DNA of 44,053 nt from the NCBI GenBank assembly GCA_037444075.1, contig JBBIND010000030.1:1-44053 (forward strand), in the 5' to 3' direction. This DNA comes from JBBIND01 sp037444075 (lineage in GTDB: Bacteria > Acidobacteriota > Terriglobia > Bryobacterales > Bryobacteraceae). Of this stretch, positions 34,145 to 40,845 are shown in pieces (position 1 is the first letter of the stretch; each line of letters begins with the position of its first letter). Both the position numbers and the translations under genes were made by a program. Under the pieces are notes generated by a model that saw only the letters and a list, made by a program, of their open reading frames with translations, had not been told where the DNA came from and did not search any database.

Positions 34145-36112
34145 ATGAATGCGAAAACCGCTTTGTGCGTCCTGCTGGTGCTGGCTGCCAGGGAAGCCGC
34201 CGCCCAGCCGAAATGGTGGATGGAGGAGCCCGTCCGCCTCATCCAGACCAACCTGAGGGAAACCGACACCGGGCTTGATCCCGCCCGGCTGGCGAAGCAA
34301 CTTCAGGAATTCCAGGCCAACGTGCTGTTGTTCGGCATGGGCGGCATCGTGGCGCACTACCCCACGGACATGCCGTTTCATTACCGGAGTTCGCATCTTC
34401 CCGCCGGGCGGGACACCTTCGGGGAGATGCTCCGCGAGGCGCACGCCCGCGGCATCCGCGTCATCGGACGCTTCGACCTCAGCAAGACTCAGAAGCCGGT
34501 CTACGACGCCCACCCCGAGTGGTTCTTCCGCTCGGTGGACGGCGCCCCCTCCGTGTACAACGGTTTGTACTCCGTCTGCATCAACGGAGGCTACTATCGC
34601 GGCCACGCGATGAAAATTCTCAGCGAAGCGCTGGAACGCTACGCCGTGGACGGGCTGTTCTTCAACATGTTCGGCAACCCGGCTTCCGACTACAGCGGCA
34701 ACCCGCTCGGCCCTTGCCACTGCGACAATTGCCGCCAGCGCTTCCGGGCTCGCTACGGGCGCGAATTGCCTGCCAACGCTGATGCGCAGTACCGCGAGTT
34801 CATGCATATCTCCTCGCGCGAGGTGGCCGCGGAAATCGCCCGGCTCATCCGCGACAAGCGCCCGCGCGCGGCCTTCCTCACGTACATCCAGGAACACGTG
34901 GATGGCATCATGAGCGAATCCAACACATCGGTGACACGGCCACTGCCGCTCTGGCTCTACTCCGCCAGCGACCACGTCAACCGGGCGCGCACCTCCGAGC
35001 CCGGCAAGATGGCCTTCAACCTCTCCATGAGTTTCGTTGATTACGCCTGGCGCTTCGCCGCCGTCCCGCCGGACGAAATCCGCTCGCGCCTCTACCAGAA
35101 CATCGCCCACGGCGGCGCGCTAGCACAGCACATGCACGGGACTCTGGACGACCAACTCGATGCCACCTTCCTTTCCGCCGCGCGGCCCGTGTATGCCTGG
35201 CACGCCCGGCACCAGGAACTCTACGCCGGGCAAACCAATGCGGCCCGCGTCCTGCTGCTGGGCGGCCGCACCAACGCCTACCGGGGGCTGTTCCGCCTGC
35301 TCAGCGAGCAGCACATTCCCTTCGCCGTCTCAGACAACCTGAATTGGCTCACCGAGCCCGGCCTTCCCTATGATCTGGTTCTCTCCGCCGACGGCGCTCC
35401 TGCCGCCTTGGACGCATACTTGCGCCGCGGAGGGCGGCTGCTGGTGTGCGGCACTACTCCGCCCCAATTGGACCTCCCCAAGCCCGTCCACCGCTGGCAG
35501 GACATTCGGGCTTACTTGCGTATCCACGACCCGAAGCTCGCGCCTGCGCTCCCGGAAACGAGAGTCCTCTTCCTGCACGGCGATTACGTTGAGTATCCGC
35601 CCGTTGAGAGGCCGCTGCTTACGCTGATTCCGCCGTCCATGTTCGGCCCTCCCGAGTACGTCTTCAAGGACAAGGTGGAAACCGACAAGCCCGGGTTGCT
35701 GGTCCGCGATTACGGCCAAGGACGCATGGCATACCTGCCTTGGGACATCGGAGGGCTCTACTACCGGCACAGTTCCCACGCCCACGCCGGCTTGCTCACC
35801 GGGCTCATCGACACGCTCCTGCCGGGCGGACGCCAACTCAAGACGGACGCACATCCGCTGGTTGAAATCACCGTGATGCGCCAACCCGCCCGCAACCGTA
35901 CGCTGGTCCACCTAATCAACCTGACGGGGCAGTCCGGCACCGCCTGGTTCCCGGCTATTCCAACCGGCGCCATCCGGCTGGAATTGGCCTCGGCGTTTCG
36001 CTCCGCCCGCTCCACGGCACTCAATCGAAGCATGCCCGTGAGACGTCAGGGCACTTACGGCGCCATCACGCTCCCGAGTCTGGACCGTTACGACGTTCTG
36101 GTTTTGGAATAG
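34145..36112 (+). CDS. Secreted GHL6-type putative glycoside hydrolase
   Basis: From the ATG at 34145 this is a 655-residue protein with a signal peptide (KTALCVLLVLAAREAAAQ). Residues about 25-330 form a TIM-barrel domain strongly resembling the hypothetical glycosyl hydrolase GHL6 family: LREAHARGIRVIGRFDLSKT, HPEWFFRSVDGAPSVYNG, YAVDGLFFNMFGNP, and a cysteine pair in CHCDNCRQRFRARYG. Residues about 370-560 look like the glutamine-amidotransferase-like trimerisation domain of beta-galactosidases (VLLLGGRTNAYRGLF, LRRGGRLLVCGTT). The activity of GHL6 is not established to my knowledge; a catalytic acid cannot be named. The frame extends 340 codons upstream, but that part is antisense to gdhA and was discarded. 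It is the second secreted glycosidase-like protein in the window. Confidence 0.85.
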   Translation: MNAKTALCVLLVLAAREAAAQPKWWMEEPVRLIQTNLRETDTGLDPARLAKQLQEFQANVLLFGMGGIVAHYPTDMPFHYRSSHLPAGRDTFGEMLREAHARGIRVIGRFDLSKTQKPVYDAHPEWFFRSVDGAPSVYNGLYSVCINGGYYRGHAMKILSEALERYAVDGLFFNMFGNPASDYSGNPLGPCHCDNCRQRFRARYGRELPANADAQYREFMHISSREVAAEIARLIRDKRPRAAFLTYIQEHVDGIMSESNTSVTRPLPLWLYSASDHVNRARTSEPGKMAFNLSMSFVDYAWRFAAVPPDEIRSRLYQNIAHGGALAQHMHGTLDDQLDATFLSAARPVYAWHARHQELYAGQTNAARVLLLGGRTNAYRGLFRLLSEQHIPFAVSDNLNWLTEPGLPYDLVLSADGAPAALDAYLRRGGRLLVCGTTPPQLDLPKPVHRWQDIRAYLRIHDPKLAPALPETRVLFLHGDYVEYPPVERPLLTLIPPSMFGPPEYVFKDKVETDKPGLLVRDYGQGRMAYLPWDIGGLYYRHSSHAHAGLLTGLIDTLLPGGRQLKTDAHPLVEITVMRQPARNRTLVHLINLTGQSGTAWFPAIPTGAIRLELASAFRSARSTALNRSMPVRRQGTYGAITLPSLDRYDVLVLE

Positions 36113-36146
36113 CTACGCCGACGTGGTAGCTGCGGCGGACCCGCGT

Positions 36147-36175
36147 TTGACAGCGCAGTCGGCGCTGTGTAATTA
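36147..36175 (+). promoter_or_regulatory. argF: Predicted promoter of the arginine operon
   Basis: A perfect -35 TTGACA (36147-36152) is followed after 17 nt by TAATTA (36170-36175), a partial match to the -10 box. The -10 lies inside the first ARG box, so ArgR binding would block RNA polymerase. Confidence 0.6.
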
Positions 36176-36199
36176 TTCATTAGAGTGAATAAACATTCA
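36166..36199 (+). promoter_or_regulatory. Two tandem ARG boxes (ArgR operator)
   Basis: TGAATAAACATTCA at 36186-36199 matches the ArgR consensus TGAAT-four A/T-ATTCA with one centre mismatch (C). TGTGTAATTATTCA at 36166-36179 is a weaker copy with an all A/T centre and a perfect right half. Their centres are 20 nt apart, the spacing of the paired boxes that ArgR hexamers bind in other bacteria. They overlap the -10 region, and argR is the last gene of this operon, so arginine-dependent autorepression is expected. Confidence 0.75.
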
Positions 36200-36255
36200 C
36201 ATTTGTAGTGAAGGTGTTTTCTGTGCCGATCCCTGAAATTGACCAAGGCAGGCTG

Positions 36256-37167
36256 ATGATTGAGTCAGGCCGGCTCACCCGGGACCTGGATTTGACAGTT
36301 AAGGAGTTACGCGCGCTGCTCGCGCTCGCGGCCGATGTCAAGAAGGAGCCCGGACGCTTCCGCGCCGCGCTCTCCGGGCGCTATCTGAGCCTGTTGTTTG
36401 AAAAACCATCCCTCCGCACGAGGCTGACGTTTGAGCTCGCCATCAAGCAGTTGGGCGGGGACTCGGTCACCTGCATCGGACCGGTCGCCGACCGCGAGCC
36501 GGTGAAAGACGTGGCGCGGAACCTTGACCGCTGGACCCAAGGCATCGTCGCCCGGACGTTCCTTCAGGGCACCGTGGATGAGCTTGCACGCTGGTCCGAA
36601 GTTCCCGTGGTGAACGCTCTCAGCGACCTTTACCACCCTTGCCAAGCCTTGGCTGACCTGCAAACGATGCAGGAGGTTTTCGGCGACCTGAAGGGTCTCA
36701 AGCTCGCCTATGTAGGTGACGGCAACAACGTGGCCCACTCGCTCATGCTGAATGCCACGCGTTTGGGGATGAACATCGCCGTGGCCACGCCGCCCGGCTA
36801 CGGACCCGACGCCGCCATTGTCGATCAAGCCCGGCACGAAGCGCGCGAGGGGGGAGCCGCACTCCTCGTCACCCACTACGCCGAAGAGGCCGTGGAAGGC
36901 GCCGACGCCGTCTATACGGATGTGTGGACCAGCATGGGCCGCGAGTCGGAATCGGAAATCCGCCGCGCGGGTTTTCAGCCTTACCAGGTGAACGCCGGAC
37001 TGATGGCGCGCGCGAAGACCAAGGCTGTGTTCATGCATTGCTTGCCCGCCAAGAGGGGTGAGGAAACCAGGGACGAGGTCATAGAATCAGCACAGTCGGT
37101 GGTCTTCGACCAGGCCGAAAACCGGCTCCATGCGCAGAAGGCTCTGCTGCTCATGCTGATTGCTTAA
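36256..37167 (+). CDS. argF: Ornithine carbamoyltransferase
   Basis: This enzyme makes citrulline from ornithine and carbamoyl phosphate. Motifs seen are the carbamoyl-phosphate site EKPSLRTRLTFE, LYHPCQALADL (HPxQ), GDGNNVAHSLM, the ornithine loop VYTDVWTSMGRE and the catalytic FMHCLPAKRGEE. The serine-leucine in SLRTR replaces the more usual STRTR and is known in several OTCs. From the ATG at 36256 the protein has 303 residues, typical of the family. GTG codons at 36208 and 36223 (the latter 8 nt after AAGG) would add 16 or 11 residues and remain possible. First gene of the argF-argG-argH-argR operon behind the ARG boxes. argC, argJ, argB and argD are not in the window. Confidence 0.94.
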   Translation: MIESGRLTRDLDLTVKELRALLALAADVKKEPGRFRAALSGRYLSLLFEKPSLRTRLTFELAIKQLGGDSVTCIGPVADREPVKDVARNLDRWTQGIVARTFLQGTVDELARWSEVPVVNALSDLYHPCQALADLQTMQEVFGDLKGLKLAYVGDGNNVAHSLMLNATRLGMNIAVATPPGYGPDAAIVDQARHEAREGGAALLVTHYAEEAVEGADAVYTDVWTSMGRESESEIRRAGFQPYQVNAGLMARAKTKAVFMHCLPAKRGEETRDEVIESAQSVVFDQAENRLHAQKALLLMLIA

Positions 37168-37184
37168 CGATACAATCCAAGTTT

Positions 37185-38393
37185 ATGAACAAACCGAAGA
37201 AAGTTGCGCTTGCTTACTCGGGCGGGCTGGATACGTCCGTCATCATCCCATGGTTGAAAGAGAACTACCAGTGCGAAGTGGTCGCGGTATGCGGCGACAT
37301 CGGCCAGGGTACCGATGAACTGGCGGGACTGGAAGAAAAGGCTCTCAAAACAGGCGCTTCGCAGCTCCACGTGGCCGACATGCGGGAGGAGTTCGTCACC
37401 GAATACCTCTGGCGGATGGTCCGTTCCGGCGCCGTCTACGAACACAAGTACCTGCTGGGCACCTCGATTGCCCGGCCCCTGCTGGCCAAGAAGCAGGTGG
37501 AAGTGGCGCTGAAGACCGGCTGCGATGGTCTCTCCCACGGCTGCACCGGCAAAGGCAATGACCAGGTGCGGTTCGAACTCACTTACAAGGCGCTGGCGCC
37601 TCACCTCCAGGTGATTTCGCCGTGGCGCGAATGGGATATCGTCTCGCGCGAAGACGCCCTGGAATATGCGGCCAAGCACAATGTGCCGGTCTCGGCGTCC
37701 GCGAAGAAGATCTACAGCCGTGACCGCAACATCTGGCACATCTCCCACGAGGGCGGCGCGCTGGAAGACCCCGTCAACCCGGCTCCCGACGACATCTGGA
37801 TGATCACGCGGGACCCGCGGGAAGCTCCGGATACACCCGCGGAAGTGACCATCGGCTTCGAGCAAGGCACCCCGGTTTCCGTGGACGGACAGACCATGTC
37901 CGGCGTCAAGTTGCTTGAGACGCTCAACGCCATCGGCGCCGAACACGGCGTGGGCCGTATCGACCTCGTGGAGAACCGTTTCGTAGGCATGAAGTCGCGC
38001 GGTTGCTACGAAACCCCCGGCGGGACCTTGATCATGACGGCGCTCCGCGAGCTCGAAGCCCTCACGCTGGACCGCAGCCTCTTGCACTACAAGCAGAAGC
38101 TGGCGCTGGACTATGCCGAGCTGGTCTACAACGGCTTCTGGTTCACGCCGCTGCGCCTGGCCCTGGACGCGTTCTTTGAACAGGCCAGCCACAACACCAC
38201 CGGCGACATCACGCTGCGGCTCTACAAGGGCAACGTGGACGCCGTCTGCCGCCGGTCCCCGTATTCGCTCTACGCGCTGAGCATTGCCAGCTTCACCATG
38301 GGCGCCGAGTACGACCAGAAAGATGCGCTCGGCTTCATCAACCTGATTGGACTGCCCATCAAGGTGCGCGCCTCGGTGGAAAAGGGCTCATGA
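37185..38393 (+). CDS. argG: Argininosuccinate synthase
   Basis: This 402-residue enzyme joins citrulline and aspartate using ATP. It has the N-type ATP pyrophosphatase P-loop KVALAYSGGLDTSVI, SHGCTGKGNDQVRFEL, the citrulline and aspartate-binding stretch YLLGTSIARPLLAK, IYSRDRNIWHISHEGG, and a C-terminal oligomerisation helix region. Length is normal. It begins 17 nt after argF and its end overlaps argH by 4 nt. Confidence 0.98.
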   Translation: MNKPKKVALAYSGGLDTSVIIPWLKENYQCEVVAVCGDIGQGTDELAGLEEKALKTGASQLHVADMREEFVTEYLWRMVRSGAVYEHKYLLGTSIARPLLAKKQVEVALKTGCDGLSHGCTGKGNDQVRFELTYKALAPHLQVISPWREWDIVSREDALEYAAKHNVPVSASAKKIYSRDRNIWHISHEGGALEDPVNPAPDDIWMITRDPREAPDTPAEVTIGFEQGTPVSVDGQTMSGVKLLETLNAIGAEHGVGRIDLVENRFVGMKSRGCYETPGGTLIMTALRELEALTLDRSLLHYKQKLALDYAELVYNGFWFTPLRLALDAFFEQASHNTTGDITLRLYKGNVDAVCRRSPYSLYALSIASFTMGAEYDQKDALGFINLIGLPIKVRASVEKGS

Positions 38394-39772
38394 AGCTGTG
38401 GGGCGGGAGGTTCGAAGAAGGCCCGTCGGAGGTCTTCGAACGCTTCTCCGGCTCACTGCATTTTGACCGGCGTCTGATTCAGGCCGACATTCAGGGCTCG
38501 CAAGCCTTCGCGCGGGCCCTGGAACGCGCCGGCATCCTCACGGGCGAAGAGCGCGGCCGGCTGGTGGAAGCATTCGACGAGATTGGCCGCGAAGCCTCGG
38601 AACCGGGCTTCTTTGATGGCGCCACCGACGAGGACATTCACACGCTCGTCATCCGCAAGCTCAAGGAGCGTGTGGGCGGCTTGGCCGACAAGATCCATAC
38701 CGGCCGCAGCCGCAATGAGCAGGTCAGCGTGGACGTGCGCCTGTGGCTGCGCGGGCAGATTGATGCCACGCAAGCCGAAATGGCAGCCTTCCTGGCAAGC
38801 CTGCTGCGGCTCGCCCGGCGCTATCCGGACGCGATCATTCCGGGATACACACATTTCCGCCGGGCTCAGGCCGTGCTTTGGCCCCACTACCTGCTGGCTT
38901 ACTTCGAGATGTTCCTGCGGGATTACGAGCGCCTGGCGCGCGCCCGCCGCAGCGCCAACGTGATGCCTCTGGGTTCGGGCGCGCTCGCCGGCGCGGGCTT
39001 CCCCTTTGACCGAGCTGCGATGGCCGCGGACCTCGGCTTCGAGGACATCACAGCCAACAGCATGGACGTCTCCTCGGACCGCGACTTCCTGCTCGACTTC
39101 CTCTATGCCGCCTCCGTCACGCTCCTCCACCTCAGCAGGCTTTCCGAGGATTGGATCATTTACTCCAGCGAGGAATTCGGCTGGATGGAACTCGGCGACG
39201 GGGTCACCAGCGGATCCAGTTTGATGCCGCAGAAGAAGAACCCCGATTCGCTCGAGTTGATTCGCGGTAAGACCGGCCGCGTTTTCGGCGCCTTCACCTC
39301 CCTGTTTGTCACCATGAAAGGCCTCCCGCTGACCTACAACCGTGACATGCAGGAGGACAAGGAACCGCTGTTTGACGCGGCGGATCAACTGCTGGCCTGC
39401 CTCGAGATGGCCCGCACCGTGGCGGACTCGGTCAAACTGCGTCCGGAAGCGCCCGCGGCGGCGGCTGCAGGCAGTTGGGTGGTGGCCACGGATTTGGCCG
39501 AAGCCCTGGCGCGCCACGGCACTCCGTTCCACCAGGCGCATCGCCTTGTGGGGCAACTGGTGCTCGAGAGTTCCCGCACTGGCAAAAGCCCCTCGGATTG
39601 GACTGCGGAAGAGCTGATGGCCTACTCGAGCGAGTTTACGCCCGAGATGGCTGCCCTGCTCCACCCGGCTGAAGGCATGAAGACGCGCGAACTTCCCGGA
39701 GGCACCGGTCCTGCCACCGTTGCGCGCGCCTTGGATGAGGCCGAACGGCGTCTGGCTGCGCTGCGCTCATGA
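38390..39772 (+). CDS. argH: Argininosuccinate lyase
   Basis: This 460-residue member of the fumarase/aspartase superfamily splits argininosuccinate into arginine and fumarate. It begins LWGGRFEEGPSEVFERFSGS. It shows DEDIHTLVIRKL, HTGRSRNEQVSVDVRLW, PGYTHFRRAQAVLWPHY (the catalytic-base region) and the signature loop GSSLMPQKKNPDSLELIRGK with the catalytic serine. Its start overlaps argG by 4 nt and its end overlaps argR by 4 nt. Confidence 0.98.
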   Translation: MKLWGGRFEEGPSEVFERFSGSLHFDRRLIQADIQGSQAFARALERAGILTGEERGRLVEAFDEIGREASEPGFFDGATDEDIHTLVIRKLKERVGGLADKIHTGRSRNEQVSVDVRLWLRGQIDATQAEMAAFLASLLRLARRYPDAIIPGYTHFRRAQAVLWPHYLLAYFEMFLRDYERLARARRSANVMPLGSGALAGAGFPFDRAAMAADLGFEDITANSMDVSSDRDFLLDFLYAASVTLLHLSRLSEDWIIYSSEEFGWMELGDGVTSGSSLMPQKKNPDSLELIRGKTGRVFGAFTSLFVTMKGLPLTYNRDMQEDKEPLFDAADQLLACLEMARTVADSVKLRPEAPAAAAAGSWVVATDLAEALARHGTPFHQAHRLVGQLVLESSRTGKSPSDWTAEELMAYSSEFTPEMAALLHPAEGMKTRELPGGTGPATVARALDEAERRLAALRS

Positions 39773-40197
39773 ACAAGAGCTTCCGTCAGGGACAAATCCT
39801 GAAGCTGATTCAGAGCGAGAGAATCGCCACACAGGACGAATTGGCGCGCAAACTCGCCGAGCGGGGCATTCAGACCACTCAGGTGACGCTCTCGCGCGAT
39901 CTGCGGGAGTTGGGGCTGGTGAAAAGCACGGATGGGTACCGGCGTCTGGAATCCTCTCCGCCCGGTCCCGACTTCGCCACGGTAGCCGCTGAATTCCTGA
40001 CGGACGTCCGGGTGGCTCAGAACCTGGTCGTGCTGAAGACCTTGCCGGCTAACGCCGCCACAGTGGCGGCAGCACTGGACCGCGAAGGATGGCCGGAAGT
40101 CGTAGGCACGGTGGCTGGAGACGACACCATTCTTGTGATCGCCTCCGACCACGCCACCGCCCTCCTCATCCGCGAGCGGCTGGAAACGTTTGTCTAG
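39769..40197 (+). CDS. argR: Arginine repressor ArgR
   Basis: This 142-residue regulator has a winged-helix DNA-binding domain (1 to about 70: ILKLIQSERIATQDELARKL, recognition helix TQVTLSRDLRELGLVK). Its C-terminal hexamerisation and arginine-binding domain follows (VVGTVAGDDTILVIASD with the paired aspartates that contact arginine). It overlaps argH by 4 nt and ends the operon, which makes an autoregulatory loop through the two ARG boxes at 36166-36199 likely. It could also control the arg genes located elsewhere. Confidence 0.96.
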   Translation: MNKSFRQGQILKLIQSERIATQDELARKLAERGIQTTQVTLSRDLRELGLVKSTDGYRRLESSPPGPDFATVAAEFLTDVRVAQNLVVLKTLPANAATVAAALDREGWPEVVGTVAGDDTILVIASDHATALLIRERLETFV

Positions 40198-40255
40198 GAC
40201 AAACCCTGTCGGAGTCAGGCTCCGAGCACTTTCTGGAGCTTAGCAACGCTCAGGC

Positions 40256-40301
40256 GCGGCTCTCTTCCTTCGACACGTCGCAGAGAGCCGCAACCACCTT
40301 C
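40256..40301 (+). terminator. Probable terminator of the arginine operon
   Basis: GCGGCTCTCT (40256-40265) pairs with AGAGAGCCGC (40282-40291). The loop holds a further CGAC/GTCG pairing. AACCACCTTCTTTT follows, a moderately T-rich tail. A smaller hairpin (TCGGAG/CTCCGA, 40209-40225) lies just after the argR stop. Confidence 0.55.
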
Positions 40302-40399
40302 TTTTGACGCACTTATTTACGGTGATTCAGGCTGACTCCCAGGCGTTCCGGCCAAGCCTGCAGCCGGCCAAATCCCTGCTGATTGAAATAAAACACTAC

Positions 40400-40428
40400 T
40401 TGACAGTGTCACATTATTCGCGTATCAT
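40400..40428 (+). promoter_or_regulatory. Strong predicted promoter with dyad before the merR-type gene
   Basis: TTGACA (40400-40405), a 17-nt spacer and TATCAT (40423-40428) form a near-consensus sigma-70-type promoter. A perfect dyad TGACA-G-TGTCA (40401-40411) overlaps the -35 and is a candidate operator. Transcription would start near 40435, so the leader before the ATG at 40443 would be only about 8 nt and would begin at the GGAG ribosome-binding site (40435-40438). The 17-nt spacer differs from the 19-20 nt spacer of classical MerR-activated promoters. Confidence 0.7.
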
Positions 40429-40442
40429 CGTTCTGGAGTTTG

Positions 40443-40832
40443 ATGGCTGAGGCAGAGAAGTCCTGGACGTTGGCCGAGTTGGCCGAAGAGACCGGATTGG
40501 CTCCGCGGACCATCCGCTACTACATCTGGCGGGGTCTGTTGGAAGGGCCGGTGGTGGCAGGGCGGGGGGCCGCTTATACGGCTTCCCATCTGGAGCGGCT
40601 GCAGGCGATACAACAGCTGCAATCAGACGGGTTGATGCTCGCCGAAATCGCCCGCGTCCTCGCGGGAACTGCCGCAGCGAATCGGCTTCCTCAACCGGTG
40701 AGTTGGCAGACGTATGCTCTCGCGGACGAGGTGGTGGTGCAGGTCCGCACGGACGTTGCACCGTGGCGCGCAAAGCAAATCAGAGACGCTCTGCGCGAGT
40801 TTCTAGCACGAATTGAGGCTAGGGAGGCCTGA
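40443..40832 (+). CDS. MerR-family transcriptional regulator
   Basis: This 129-residue protein has the MerR winged helix at its N-terminus (TLAELAEETGLAPRTIRYYIWRGLL, about 8-32; wing near GRGAAYTASHLERLQAI). A helix then leads to a short C-terminal part (WQTYALADEVVVQVRTDVAPW) without the cysteines of metal-sensing MerR proteins. The C-terminal segment may bind a ligand or the product of the next gene. The ATG at 40443 is 4 nt after GGAG; a TTG directly before it is less likely. It precedes the VIT-VWA gene by 13 nt, and the two probably form one unit controlled from the promoter at 40400. Confidence 0.88.
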   Translation: MAEAEKSWTLAELAEETGLAPRTIRYYIWRGLLEGPVVAGRGAAYTASHLERLQAIQQLQSDGLMLAEIARVLAGTAAANRLPQPVSWQTYALADEVVVQVRTDVAPWRAKQIRDALREFLARIEAREA

Positions 40833-40845
40833 TCTTATAGCGACT

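Noticed and set aside
38453..39664. A 403-codon frame antisense to argH
   Set aside because: argH is intact with all catalytic motifs; the antisense frame is compositional.
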